Source of the DNA: an uncultured bacterium
GTDB lineage: Bacteria; Patescibacteriota; Dojkabacteria; SC72
NCBI GenBank assembly: GCA_903840015.1
Contig: CAIMEL010000005.1
Location: forward strand, 1-34,776
Length of the DNA stretch: 34,776 bases
Direction of reading: 5' to 3'
Shown one piece after another: positions 1-9,138 of this stretch. Each line of letters opens with the position of its first letter. Positions within the stretch are counted from its first letter, which is position 1. Below the pieces are notes generated by a model. It did not search any database, was not told where the DNA came from, and saw only the letters and a list, made by a program, of their open reading frames with translations. The position numbers and the translations under genes were made by a program.

Positions 1-1
1 A

Positions 2-1330
2 TTTATACCAGTACTTGCAAGCTTAATGCTGTTTGCATTCGTTAAACCAGCGCATGCCAATATCATTGACACTCTAGAAGGTTGGGCTAATACAGTCCAA
101 TTTGTAAAAGATGTAGTTGATACAGATGGTGAGAATATGGGCCAACTAGTCAACAAGTTTGCATATGGTGCTGGGGAAGCAGCTTTAACTACAGTATGTT
201 TGGAGTGTACAACTGCGGAAGAAAGGGTTCTAAATGATCCTACTCTTCCTGCACATATGAAGATTAGTCTAACTGGTATGGTAGACAAGCAAGTGACTGC
301 AATGTTCAACAATCATCCAAGAGTTGATGTTGTTGCACATCTGGCGAACGAATGGGTCCCTGGTTACAAGGAGTCTAATGCTGTATATGCTGGTGGATAT
401 GATGATTTGAATGATGCAGGTCTCAGTGGGTTATGGTCAATCACAAGAAATATTGCATATATTGGTTTTGTTGTCATTATGATAGCAATTGGATTCATGA
501 TCATGTTTAGGAATAAGATAGGTGGTCAAGCTCTTGTTACCCTTGGGAATTCAATACCTCGTGTTGTTGTTGCTTTGGTATTAGTAACATTCAGTTTCGC
601 AATAATGGGTTTGATCATAGACTTCGGTGGTGTTCTAATGCGTGTCTTCCATGGAATGATATACGATGATCCTGCAGCAGGAATTGCAATATACAATCCA
701 ATCGAACTCTTTATGGGCTTCATAGGACAGAACGCTACACAAGTCGCAGGAACAGGAAGTGCTTTGGGTATCGGCGTCATAGTAACAAGTCTTGTAGCCT
801 TGATGGCAACAGGAGTCGGTTCTACAGTAGCAATTGGAGCTACAATAGGTATCTTAATAATTGCCTTAATTCTTGCTGGTATAATCCTCTGGGGTGCAAT
901 AAAGCTTTGGATTGTATTAATCAAAGCATATCTTGGTCTTTTAGTTAATCTTGTAGTTGCTCCTCTTGCAATACTTTTTGGAGCTCTTCCTGGAAACGAA
1001 TCTACAACAACAAATATATTTAAGTCCGCATTGAGAAATGTTTTGGTTTTCCCATTGGCATATGCCATAGTCAATCTCCCTTACGCGATTGAAGAAAAAG
1101 GATTTTCTCTAGTATTTCCTGAATCATTAGCAACACAGGGAGTTGGTGGTATTGGAATGGATTTCTTCATTCAAATCGCTAAGATAGTTGCAATATATGC
1201 AGCATGTAGTGCTCCTGCAATCCTACAAGGTATTATTCCTTCTACTGCATCCAAATCTGGTGCAGATGCAGCAGCAGCAATTAAAGCTGGATTGAGTGGA
1301 GTACCTTTGATCGGAGGTATGTTTAAATAG
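2..1330 (+). CDS. VirB6/TrbL-like polytopic membrane protein (5' partial)
   Basis: The reading frame is open to the window edge, so the true start lies upstream; the first ATG at 26 falls inside a hydrophobic stretch that ends in A-H-A|N, which looks like the end of a signal peptide. A soluble, probably extracytoplasmic part of about 120 residues follows, then about five or six strongly hydrophobic segments (roughly 480-1000 and 1030-1230 in DNA) joined by Gly/Ala-rich loops. This layout resembles the VirB6/TrbL membrane channel subunit of type IV secretion systems, which CPR genomes often carry next to pilus or secretion ATPases. It sits 12 bp before a large membrane protein with an M23-like end, so the two probably belong to one envelope machine. 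No specific motif proves the family; the assignment rests on topology and context. Confidence 0.5.
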   Translation, partial: FIPVLASLMLFAFVKPAHANIIDTLEGWANTVQFVKDVVDTDGENMGQLVNKFAYGAGEAALTTVCLECTTAEERVLNDPTLPAHMKISLTGMVDKQVTAMFNNHPRVDVVAHLANEWVPGYKESNAVYAGGYDDLNDAGLSGLWSITRNIAYIGFVVIMIAIGFMIMFRNKIGGQALVTLGNSIPRVVVALVLVTFSFAIMGLIIDFGGVLMRVFHGMIYDDPAAGIAIYNPIELFMGFIGQNATQVAGTGSALGIGVIVTSLVALMATGVGSTVAIGATIGILIIALILAGIILWGAIKLWIVLIKAYLGLLVNLVVAPLAILFGALPGNESTTTNIFKSALRNVLVFPLAYAIVNLPYAIEEKGFSLVFPESLATQGVGGIGMDFFIQIAKIVAIYAACSAPAILQGIIPSTASKSGADAAAAIKAGLSGVPLIGGMFK

Positions 1331-1342
1331 TAGTAAGTAAAA

Positions 1343-3919
1343 ATGCCGAAAAGTAAACAGTACGAAGATGCTATGTCGTCAGTCTTTGACTTCATCTTCG
1401 AGCAATCAAAGAAAAGTCCAACAAAAGTAAAGCCTGTGAAAGTAACAGGTGTTGATGGCACTTCTGAATATGTTGACGCAATAGCTGCTACTCTGGAGGC
1501 TCCTTTGCTTTTTGTAAATAATAATACTCTTGAAGCGTTCAAAGATGCTACTGACATAGATTTCGCAGCTTTCCAGGTTGGAGGTAGGAAATCAGATGGC
1601 ATAAAACTCAATGTAAATGATCTTAAGGATATGCTTTCTGATCCAAGTGGTTTTGTGAACAAAAAGTTCTCAAAGATTGAGGGTGCAAGAAAGATGCAAA
1701 GATTAGCTTGGGCTGGTGAGGAGATGAAAGGAGTTCTAGGTGCTGTATGGGCTAGGCAACATAAGCTTGATTTCGATACACAGCAAGCTTTGATGTCTTC
1801 AGCTAAAAGTAGTGAAGGGAGAACTGATGTCTCCGCAACAGAAATGGCCAAGCGTACAGAGTTCCTAGCAGAGAAACATTTTGGATCTGGTGGAAGCGTT
1901 TTAGGTAAAACGGACTTTGAAAGAATGTATGGTAAAGGTCCTAAAGCAGACAAAGCATACAAAAAATACAGTGATGCATACGCTGCATTTTCTAAAACTC
2001 AGGATGTTACAAGTAAGGATTACAAAGATATTGTGTTTGACCGAGATCTTTATGCAGTTCTTGAGGGTGTAGAAATCAGAGGCAAAGCACAGAGTGCTTC
2101 TACTCGTGAGGAGAGGATGGGGTATATATCTGCTGCTAGTATGATTGAAAACAGTAGAGCCTTTGCGAATATGAAGGAGTATATCTCTCAACAGAAGGAT
2201 GCTAGGAAATCTCACCAGCAAGAGATAGATAGGTTGAAGAAAGTCCCAGGTAGTCAATCTTTAATTGATGACCACAGAGCTAGAATTAGAGAAATTGATT
2301 CTAGTTTGGGTGCTGCAAGAAGTTTTCAATTGGGAGACAAACTTGGTGAATGGGAAGGAGCCTTCTATTCTTACAAAGATTATGTGTTTGATGGGAATCT
2401 TCTTCCAAATATCATAAATGGGAAATTCTTCACATCAAAATACAACAAAATAGCTTGGCTACAACCTTCTGAGACGAAAGCAGGACTCTTAGGTTTAGGT
2501 ATGGGAGATTTAGAAGTTCATTACGGAAAAAGAACAGGTAACAAATTCAAAGATATAGCGTATGACAAGATGAATTCTCTTTACTACCTTTCTCCGGTAA
2601 CTTGGGTGAAAACACTGTACAACGGAGAAGGATTCGCATATATGATGCTTAAGAGTAGAGAGAAATTTGAGAAATCTCTTGCCACAATGATGGGGCAGAA
2701 ATTGGGGAAACTAACGAATGGAGATGATGTATTCAAACTACTTGCTGGAAACGATAAAGCTTTGTTAAATCTCTTGTCTGGGAAATTGACAGCTGCAGAG
2801 GAGAGTCTTCTTTTAAGCCAATTCTCCCCTGAGTTACAGGCTGTACTGAAGAACCCGCAAGCATCGAAAATCCTTTCTGGATTTCTCAAAAAAGATTCTC
2901 GTTTCAGGAAATTAGTAGATACATTCAGTTTTGCATCCAAGGTTAAGGCAAAGGTTGCCAAATGGTTTGAAGACAAAGTTGGAAAGAAAGTACGTCTTAA
3001 AATTGCAACAGCTTTGCTTAAGTCTAAACTAGTTAGGAAATATGCAGGAAAAATTCTTGGTCAGTGGATTGCAAAGGGAGGTCTTCAATTATTGATTAAA
3101 GGTTTGGTCACAACAATAACCTCTGCATTAGGTATTGTTGGAACTCCATTAGCCTCTGCAGTTGTTGGAGTATTGACTTGGATAGCAATGGATTTAGTAT
3201 ATGCCTTGTCCAAACCTTTAATCAAAGGTGTAATAGTTGTACTTAAGCTCATGCTGTTTGCTGGTTTAGGATTCATAGCTATTGGGGGTGCTTTCATTTT
3301 CTCTATATTAGGACAGCATTCTCATGTAGCTCCGACACAGATTGTGAGCTGTAGTGGTTTCTCTGGCACTAACCCAATTATAGATCCGGACAATCCAAAC
3401 AATCTTCCACCTGGGGGACCATTGGAGCCTTTTGTTGCAGGATCTTTACCTTCTGGTGTTGAGTGTCTTTTGGGGGATAGTGCATACAATTGTAGCCAAG
3501 GAGTATATGGCACATATTCCCACAAAAATTCTCCAGCCGTTGACCTAACGAATGTTAATTATTTCCATGCTCCTTCATTCTGTGATGTTGCAGATTGTCA
3601 GGTTACATATTTCGGCCCTGTGAACTGTACGGCAGGATATGCAGGAGGCCTATTGAAATTTACTGCCACATACGAAGGGAATACATATGAATTTAAATTA
3701 ATTCATGTAGATAGCTCCTTCTCTGTTGGAGATTCTCTCTCTGGTGGTGAGCGTGTTGCACGAGTCATGGAGCATAGTGAAACTGGTAGCGCATGTTCGT
3801 CAGGGAAGCACCTACACTTAGAAACAAAGTTTAATGGTGCTGTAGTGAATCCTTACGATATGATGACCTCCTCAACTGCCGAGGGTGGTTTCGGTTGTTC
3901 TGTATCTCTATGTCCTTAA
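1343..3919 (+). CDS. Large membrane protein with C-terminal M23-peptidase-like ectodomain
   Basis: This 858-residue protein has three parts. Residues 1 to about 570 are charged, helical and Lys-rich with no signal peptide, and are presumably cytoplasmic. Residues about 575-655 hold two or three hydrophobic helices. Residues about 670-858 form an ectodomain with nine cysteines. The ectodomain ends like a zinc peptidase of family M23 (lysostaphin/LytM type): an L-I-H-V-D segment followed by V-G-D-x-L-x-G-G and then G-K-H-L-H-L-E, where H823 and H825 fit the HxH motif. The first metal motif is irregular: H and D are separated by six residues (H-K-N-S-P-A-V-D) instead of the usual three, so activity is uncertain. 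Order and spacing with the upstream VirB6-like gene suggest a secretion or DNA-transfer complex in which this domain meets the cell wall. The N-terminal domain is not recognised. Confidence 0.55.
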   Translation: MPKSKQYEDAMSSVFDFIFEQSKKSPTKVKPVKVTGVDGTSEYVDAIAATLEAPLLFVNNNTLEAFKDATDIDFAAFQVGGRKSDGIKLNVNDLKDMLSDPSGFVNKKFSKIEGARKMQRLAWAGEEMKGVLGAVWARQHKLDFDTQQALMSSAKSSEGRTDVSATEMAKRTEFLAEKHFGSGGSVLGKTDFERMYGKGPKADKAYKKYSDAYAAFSKTQDVTSKDYKDIVFDRDLYAVLEGVEIRGKAQSASTREERMGYISAASMIENSRAFANMKEYISQQKDARKSHQQEIDRLKKVPGSQSLIDDHRARIREIDSSLGAARSFQLGDKLGEWEGAFYSYKDYVFDGNLLPNIINGKFFTSKYNKIAWLQPSETKAGLLGLGMGDLEVHYGKRTGNKFKDIAYDKMNSLYYLSPVTWVKTLYNGEGFAYMMLKSREKFEKSLATMMGQKLGKLTNGDDVFKLLAGNDKALLNLLSGKLTAAEESLLLSQFSPELQAVLKNPQASKILSGFLKKDSRFRKLVDTFSFASKVKAKVAKWFEDKVGKKVRLKIATALLKSKLVRKYAGKILGQWIAKGGLQLLIKGLVTTITSALGIVGTPLASAVVGVLTWIAMDLVYALSKPLIKGVIVVLKLMLFAGLGFIAIGGAFIFSILGQHSHVAPTQIVSCSGFSGTNPIIDPDNPNNLPPGGPLEPFVAGSLPSGVECLLGDSAYNCSQGVYGTYSHKNSPAVDLTNVNYFHAPSFCDVADCQVTYFGPVNCTAGYAGGLLKFTATYEGNTYEFKLIHVDSSFSVGDSLSGGERVARVMEHSETGSACSSGKHLHLETKFNGAVVNPYDMMTSSTAEGGFGCSVSLCP

Positions 3920-3924
3920 AAATT

Positions 3925-4899
3925 ATGAAAATACAAAGGAAATATTTAATAATTGGTGTCGCAGTGTTGGTAGTATTAGCACTACTTTTAATTATTTTTC
4001 TCCTGTTTCGTAATAATTTGAGATATCCTGAGGAACCTATTAATCAAACATCCCTGGCTGTAAATGAAAAAGAGATTGCACTAGGAAATACAACCCTTCA
4101 AGATGGTCTTGAATATCCGCTCTTCACTGTCTCTGATACTACAAAATATTCCTTTGTTAAATCATTTGCAGAAAAGCTCAATCTTAGTGTTGCGTCTTCT
4201 GAAGAAGGGGAGTATTACGAATGGAGATCAGAGGCGGGTATGTTACTGTATTCGTTGGATAGGAATACAGTAATATTTGAGCTTAAAGAAGGGCTTGAAT
4301 GGAGTGAAGTTGAATTAACAAAGCATTCATTTAATCGTTTCTTAAAAACATATTTTGGAGAGGATTGGAACTATGTTCTTTTTGACAAAGAAAAGAGAGC
4401 AGGGGGTGAGATAGTGTATTATGCGAAAAGAACAATCAATGAAACGGATGTAATCGAGATGAGAGAACATAAAGGGCAAACAGATTATCTAGCTTTGAAA
4501 GATGGCAAGATCATATATGGTAAATTGATGCTTACGGTCTTCACACCTTCACGTTACAAAGTTCCTTTGGTTACTAAAGAGGAATTAAGTTCATACCTAT
4601 TGCAAGCCAACTATCCTAAGGAAATATATCCAAGATTTGAAGCAGTAAGTAATTCGTTATTAGGCAAGGTAGATTATCTCTCTCCCGAATTTGTAAAGGT
4701 TGCTGAGAGTATAGATAATTGCTCGACAAAGGCCGCAACAGTAATTTACTACTACAAATCGTTTGATCAAAAATTACTCACACCTGTGTATAAATTGAAT
4801 ATGGATTGTGATGTATCATACAAAAAGGAGGTATATTCTATTCCAAGTACAGCCTATGTTAGTGCCATTGGTTTGGATTATTTAAATATCTCAGAGTAA
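3925..4899 (+). CDS. Single-span membrane-anchored protein of unknown function
   Basis: The chosen start is the ATG 5 bp after the preceding stop, which gives 324 residues beginning M-K-I-Q-R-K. Upstream in-frame starts (ATG 3910, TTG 3895) overlap the previous gene. A short basic N-terminus and one hydrophobic helix (about residues 7-29) are followed by an extracytoplasmic domain of about 290 residues rich in Glu, Lys and Tyr, with two cysteines near the C-terminus. I do not recognise the family. N-in topology with a folded exterior domain recalls VirB8-type or YycH-type bitopic proteins, but I see no motif for either. Its place directly behind the VirB6-like and M23-like genes suggests the same envelope module. 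Confidence 0.6.
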   Translation: MKIQRKYLIIGVAVLVVLALLLIIFLLFRNNLRYPEEPINQTSLAVNEKEIALGNTTLQDGLEYPLFTVSDTTKYSFVKSFAEKLNLSVASSEEGEYYEWRSEAGMLLYSLDRNTVIFELKEGLEWSEVELTKHSFNRFLKTYFGEDWNYVLFDKEKRAGGEIVYYAKRTINETDVIEMREHKGQTDYLALKDGKIIYGKLMLTVFTPSRYKVPLVTKEELSSYLLQANYPKEIYPRFEAVSNSLLGKVDYLSPEFVKVAESIDNCSTKAATVIYYYKSFDQKLLTPVYKLNMDCDVSYKKEVYSIPSTAYVSAIGLDYLNISE

Positions 4900-4906
4900 A
4901 CAGTAC

Positions 4907-4943
4907 TGGAGAATATTTCTCAAAAGATGTTAGAATAGCATAT
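4907..4943 (+). promoter_or_regulatory. Promoter of the PGRP-like gene, leaderless start
   Basis: A TAGAAT -10 box at 4931-4936 lies 8 bases before the ATG at 4945, with a weak TGGAGA -35 at 4907 (18 bp spacer). The 15-mer TAGAATAGCATATTA (4931-4945) recurs exactly at 24010-24024 before adk. The expected transcription start is within a base or two of the start codon. Confidence 0.5.
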
Positions 4944-4944
4944 T

Positions 4945-6126
4945 ATGAATTTAAGACCTTATTTCAAAATTCTTTTTGTATTAACATTTCTTTTGTTACC
5001 TATTTCAAGTATTAATGCTTTCTCTTTTTTTTCTACAGAAACTCAGAAATTAGACAAGTCATTGGCAGAACAATCTAGTACCGTGTATTCTCAACCTACC
5101 AAGATATACATATCGCAGATTAGTACGGATTCCTCTTCTCTCTCTAGAAATCCATCTCAATGGGTAAAGTCACTCTACTATTACTGTATAACAAGACTTC
5201 ACTTTGCAGATTTACCATACACATATCTTCTTGATGAAAATGGAATAATATATCAGGGACGATCCGGATATGTTGGTGCTAATCCAGAGTTGAAGAATAT
5301 TGACGGAGCTATAGTAATAGGCTATCTCTCAAATAATCCATCCTTAACCTCTCGTGCTGTAAGTTCTTTGAACGCTATGGTAGAGGAACTCTCCTACAAC
5401 TGGGGTATTTCTAAAATGCGAATAGTGAAATTAAAGATTGAACAGGAAGAAGGTAAATTAGCAACAGTAATTGCCAATGATACTACAGGAGAGTTTGCTG
5501 ATTCAACAAGGGATGCACTTAAGTATTGGAAAGGATATTCAACGGAACGTATTAACTACAAAGCTAAAATTGAGCAGGTAGATGTTCCAGATCAGACAGA
5601 GATAGGTAAGAGAGTTGCTGTAAAGATTAAGATTAAGAATATGAATGATTTCCCTTGGTTTACAGATGTCGATCCAATATATATATCAACCAAAGGTAGT
5701 AAAGAAAGTGAGTTCGCGATTAACAAGCTTTGGGATAGTTTCAGTAAACCAGTTAGTATCTCAGACAAAGTTGTTCTTCCTTACGAATCTGTAGAAGTCT
5801 CCTTTGAGATGGAAGCAAGGATCCTTATAGGGGAGGCGCGTGAAAGATTTAATATCCTAAAATTCGAAAATGATCCTTTTGAGGATTCTGACTTCGAAGT
5901 AAAATTTAAAATTGTAAAGGGGAATAATCAATTAGTTCGTGTTGCCTCCTCTCAGTATGGATTTGCAAATATTCGTGAATGTAAGAGGTTTAGTTGTAAA
6001 GTTCTAGAAAGTGCAGACAATGGTGCTATCTTTATCCTTCTCGATGAGCAGGATGGTTGGTCAAAGGTTCGATATGGTTCTGAAACTGTTGGGTGGGTTA
6101 TGTCCAGATATCTTAAAAAGATTTAG
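4945..6126 (+). CDS. Secreted protein with degenerate amidase/PGRP-like fold and C-terminal SH3b domain
   Basis: This is a 393-residue protein with a hydrophobic signal segment (residues about 7-26). Residues about 45-190 resemble an N-acetylmuramoyl-L-alanine amidase type 2/PGRP domain: L-P-Y-T-Y-L-L-D-E-N-G-I-I-Y-Q-G-R matches the family's Y-x-F-L-I-D-x-x-G-x-I-Y-E-G-R strand-turn, followed by a G-A-I-V-I-G-Y segment. The zinc-binding histidines expected at the start of the domain and after the E-G-R strand are not visible, so it may bind rather than cut peptidoglycan. The middle (about 200-320) is beta-rich and Ig-like. Residues about 325-393 look like a bacterial SH3b wall-binding domain ending D-G-W-S-K-V-R-Y-G and G-W-V-M. 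It closes the envelope gene group. The domain calls are from pattern only. Confidence 0.55.
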   Translation: MNLRPYFKILFVLTFLLLPISSINAFSFFSTETQKLDKSLAEQSSTVYSQPTKIYISQISTDSSSLSRNPSQWVKSLYYYCITRLHFADLPYTYLLDENGIIYQGRSGYVGANPELKNIDGAIVIGYLSNNPSLTSRAVSSLNAMVEELSYNWGISKMRIVKLKIEQEEGKLATVIANDTTGEFADSTRDALKYWKGYSTERINYKAKIEQVDVPDQTEIGKRVAVKIKIKNMNDFPWFTDVDPIYISTKGSKESEFAINKLWDSFSKPVSISDKVVLPYESVEVSFEMEARILIGEARERFNILKFENDPFEDSDFEVKFKIVKGNNQLVRVASSQYGFANIRECKRFSCKVLESADNGAIFILLDEQDGWSKVRYGSETVGWVMSRYLKKI

Positions 6127-6152
6127 TTGTCTAATATACGATTTTTTGTCTT

Positions 6153-8159
6153 ATGGATACCAGTTCAATATTACAGGGTCTAAATCCCCCTCAGCGAGAG
6201 GCTGTTTTGTATACAGAGGGACCTTTGTTAGTTTTTGCAGGGGCAGGATCTGGTAAAACCCGAGTGATAACGAACAGGATTGCATATCTAATAGCAGAGA
6301 AAAATGTAAGTCCATCAAAAATACTGGCTGTTACATTTACCAAGAAGGCTGCAACTGAAATGGTCGAAAGAATCTCAAGTATATTGAGAGATCTGGATCC
6401 CAACATTAAACAGATGCCTACCGTAGGCACATTCCACTCAGTTGGAGCAAATATTCTGAGAAAGCATGCTAAAGAGGTTGGTTTGACCAATAATTTCTCC
6501 ATCTATGATTCCGATGATTCAGAAAACATAATTAAAGATCTGCTCTTGGAAAGGGATATCGATATTAAACAGATAAAACCTTCTGCAATATCATACTTCA
6601 TTGGTGCTGCTAAGAATGAGATGATATCACCAGCTCAATTTCCTATGCATTACGGAGGATATATCGAAGATATCGTTGCTGATATATATCCTTTGTATCA
6701 AAAACAACTTCTTGCGCAGAATTCCGTTGATTTCGGTGACTTACTTTTTCTTCCAGTAAAAATTCTTGAAGAAAACAATGAAATCCGTAGACAGTATGAA
6801 GAAAATATTAAGTATCTATTGATTGATGAGTATCAAGATACTAATACCGCACAGTACCGATTTGCAAAGGTGTTGTCAGAAAAGAACAAAAATATCTGTG
6901 TTGTTGGTGACGATGATCAGGGTATATATGCTTGGAGAGGAGCTGATATAAAGAATATACAATCTTTCGAGAAGGATTTTGATAATGTGAAGGTTATAAA
7001 ACTAGAGCAGAATTATCGATCTACAAAAAATGTTATCAAAGCTGCTGTTTGTGTCATAGAACAAAACAATTCTAGAGTTAACAAAGTTCTTTGGACAGAT
7101 AACAATGAAGGGGAGAAGATCAGTATATATCAAGCAAGTGATCAAGAAGAGGAGGCTTCTTATGTAGTTGAGCAGATTAGAATGCTTGAACAGAAGAAAA
7201 TCTTTTTGCGAAATATTGCTGTTCTTTACAGGACGAACTATCAATCCCGAGCTATTGAAGAAGCTTTGTTACGAACAGGTATGCCTTACAAATTAGTAGG
7301 AGGGTATAGATTCTATGATAGGAAGGAGATAAAGGATGTTATTAGTTATTTAAGATTTTGTTTTAACCTTAAAGATGAGCTCAGTATAAACAGGGTAATT
7401 AATGTGCCTACTAGAAAGGTAGGAACCAAATCGATTGCCGCCCTGTATGATATCGCGAGGGAATGTGATTGTACTCTGGGTGAGCTTATTGTCGCGGGGT
7501 ACTATTCTATTAATCAACTTAGTAGGCCGAAATTAATATCCAACAATGTGTTTACACAGGTCGAGTTGGTTGCCGAGAAACTGCTTAAATATTCTAGTTT
7601 GATAAATATCTTTGGAAGTATCTATGAGTACTCCTTGACGAACAACCTTCTTCCTTTAATAGATTATATTTTGGAATCTACTAAGTATGTTCAATGGTTT
7701 GATGACAATACTGAGCAGGCACAGATGAAGAAAGAGAACTTAGTAGAACTTAAGAGTGTTGCATCATCATACACTGAGAAATTTGGAGAGAAAAGTCTGG
7801 AGGCATTTCTTAATGAGATAAACCTTATTGAGCAAGAGCAGGAGAAGAATCAAGATGGTACAGGTAATTATATTAACCTTATGACATTACATTCTTCAAA
7901 AGGATTGGAATTTGACTATGTCTTTATGGTTGGTATGGAAGAGGGTCTCTTGCCACACTCTAGATCCTTTCTTGAAGAAGATGATCTGGAGGAGGAAAGG
8001 AGGCTTTGTTATGTAGGTATTACAAGGGCGAAGCAGAAACTTTTTATGACTTTTGCAGAAAGAAGACAAACAAGGGAGGGTTACTCATCTCAAATACCAT
8101 CTCGTTTCCTCGGTGAGATACCTCAAGATATCTGTGAATATTTTAGCTATTCTAACTAG
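6153..8159 (+). CDS. uvrD: UvrD/PcrA-family superfamily 1A DNA helicase
   Basis: This 668-residue ATP-dependent 3'-5' DNA helicase would act in nucleotide excision and mismatch repair and in clearing RecA or stalled forks. The order of motifs is complete: the Q-motif region L-N-P-P-Q-R-E-A-V (10-18), Walker A A-G-A-G-S-G-K-T (29-36), motif Ia with T-F-T-K-K-A-A-T-E-M, motif II L-L-I-D-E-Y-Q-D-T (about 222-230), motif III D-D-Q-x-I-Y-x-W-R-G-A, motif IV with Q-N-Y-R-S, motif V L-M-T-L-H-S-S-K-G-L-E, and motif VI Y-V-G-I-T-R-A-K (about 620-627). The length is slightly short of E. coli UvrD (720). It could equally be named pcrA. It ends exactly one base before the convergent G5-domain gene, without room for a terminator. 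Confidence 0.93.
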   Translation: MDTSSILQGLNPPQREAVLYTEGPLLVFAGAGSGKTRVITNRIAYLIAEKNVSPSKILAVTFTKKAATEMVERISSILRDLDPNIKQMPTVGTFHSVGANILRKHAKEVGLTNNFSIYDSDDSENIIKDLLLERDIDIKQIKPSAISYFIGAAKNEMISPAQFPMHYGGYIEDIVADIYPLYQKQLLAQNSVDFGDLLFLPVKILEENNEIRRQYEENIKYLLIDEYQDTNTAQYRFAKVLSEKNKNICVVGDDDQGIYAWRGADIKNIQSFEKDFDNVKVIKLEQNYRSTKNVIKAAVCVIEQNNSRVNKVLWTDNNEGEKISIYQASDQEEEASYVVEQIRMLEQKKIFLRNIAVLYRTNYQSRAIEEALLRTGMPYKLVGGYRFYDRKEIKDVISYLRFCFNLKDELSINRVINVPTRKVGTKSIAALYDIARECDCTLGELIVAGYYSINQLSRPKLISNNVFTQVELVAEKLLKYSSLINIFGSIYEYSLTNNLLPLIDYILESTKYVQWFDDNTEQAQMKKENLVELKSVASSYTEKFGEKSLEAFLNEINLIEQEQEKNQDGTGNYINLMTLHSSKGLEFDYVFMVGMEEGLLPHSRSFLEEDDLEEERRLCYVGITRAKQKLFMTFAERRQTREGYSSQIPSRFLGEIPQDICEYFSYSN

Positions 8160-9080
8160 CTATCTTAACCAACTCAATTCTCCATATTTTGCTACGTACT
8201 TCCTATGCACAGCAGGCCAAACATTGTTTGGGTCAGTTCCATTTCGAAGTTTCTCCAACGCTCTTTTTATCTGTAATCTTCCATCGAAGATATTGTCATA
8301 TGGCCACTGTTTGTACCATATGCATGGGCTCCATTGAAACAGACCTTTGTAAAAGCCTTTGTTGTTCTCCGCATTGCATCCTGATTCCCACTTCATTACA
8401 AATTTTAACCACTGCTTCTCCTCTGCGGTAGCATTCAGACCATCAACATATGCATGCCAATATGTACAATTGTAACCAATTTGTGGAACTGAAGCTGGGG
8501 AATCATCTGGACCTTTAATCACTATGATTTCTGCTCTTGCCTCTTTTTGTACACTCTCTTCCAGAATCTCCTCGGCAATTAGCTCGTTGCCCCTATATAT
8601 TCTTTTAACTCGTTTGAGCATTAACCCCAAGACCCCTTCCTGTTCTTTCACCTTCGGTGAGAGCTGTTGACATAGTGTGCTTCCTTTTATGATAGTTTTG
8701 TAGGGAATTTCATATACAATCTCGTCTATTGTAGAAGTATAGCTTTGAACTAATATGTAAGAATTGTTATGTAATTCTGAGATTGGGGAAATTGAAGTAA
8801 TTCGATTCATATTGCTTACAGAGTAACCCAAATCTATTAATGCTGTTACAGGAGAGTAGGATCGTGTTAAATGTGATTGAATCTTACCATTGTAGTTTAC
8901 TGTCACCAGTTTAATATTGAGTCCCTTCTTGACCTCTTCAGTATCAACATTGTAAACGATATCTGTAAAGCGTTTACTGTTTGTTTGTTCAGGGTAGGTA
9001 TAGAAGATGACATTCAGAAGATCTACAATCAAGAAGAGGAAGAGAAGTGTGAGAAAAAGTAAAACATTATTTTTAATCAT
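8160..9080 (-). CDS. G5-domain cell-wall lytic enzyme (Rpf/lytic transglycosylase-like)
   Basis: This 306-residue exported protein would cleave glycan strands of the wall. An N-terminal hydrophobic anchor (about 5-27) leads to a DUF348-like beta-grasp region (about 50-110), a G5 domain (about 112-190; T-I-D-E-I-V-Y-E-I-P-Y-K-T then E-E-I-L-E-E-S), and a lysozyme-fold C-terminal domain (225-306). In the last, K-W-E-S-G-C-N-A-E fits the E-S-G-x-N catalytic signature with E232 as the acid, and G-L-F-Q-W matches the G-L-(F/W)-Q motif. The DUF348-G5-catalytic order is that of YabE/Rpf-type enzymes. It is transcribed against its neighbours, and its promoter is back to back with that of the TPR gene. 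Confidence 0.75.
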   Translation of the reverse strand: MIKNNVLLFLTLLFLFLIVDLLNVIFYTYPEQTNSKRFTDIVYNVDTEEVKKGLNIKLVTVNYNGKIQSHLTRSYSPVTALIDLGYSVSNMNRITSISPISELHNNSYILVQSYTSTIDEIVYEIPYKTIIKGSTLCQQLSPKVKEQEGVLGLMLKRVKRIYRGNELIAEEILEESVQKEARAEIIVIKGPDDSPASVPQIGYNCTYWHAYVDGLNATAEEKQWLKFVMKWESGCNAENNKGFYKGLFQWSPCIWYKQWPYDNIFDGRLQIKRALEKLRNGTDPNNVWPAVHRKYVAKYGELSWLR

Positions 9081-9083
9081 AGC

Positions 9084-9098
9084 TAGAGTATTTTAACA
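9084..9098 (-). promoter_or_regulatory. Extended -10 promoter of the G5-domain gene
   Basis: On the minus strand TG-T-TAAAAT (9098 down to 9090) is an extended -10 box. The ATG begins 9 bases later at 9080, so the mRNA would have at most a 2-3 base leader. The -35 region is weak. It abuts the divergent TPR-gene promoter. Confidence 0.5.
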
Positions 9099-9103
9099 TA
9101 TAT

Positions 9104-9132
9104 TTGACATCACTATTACTCTAAACTATATT
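9104..9132 (+). promoter_or_regulatory. Sigma70-type promoter of the TPR gene; leaderless start
   Basis: The -35 TTGACA (9104-9109) is a perfect consensus, followed by a 17 bp spacer and -10 TATATT (9127-9132). Six bases later comes the ATG at 9139, exactly where transcription should start. This is the clearest leaderless promoter in the window. Confidence 0.8.
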
Positions 9133-9138
9133 CAAATA

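Noticed and set aside
526-1074. 182-codon open frame on the minus strand
   Set aside because: It is antisense to the membrane helices of the VirB6-like gene; composition and pattern are those of a mirrored hydrophobic gene, with no own start context.
1171-1962. 263-codon open frame on the minus strand
   Set aside because: It spans the end of one clear gene and the start of another on the opposite strand and shows no family motif.
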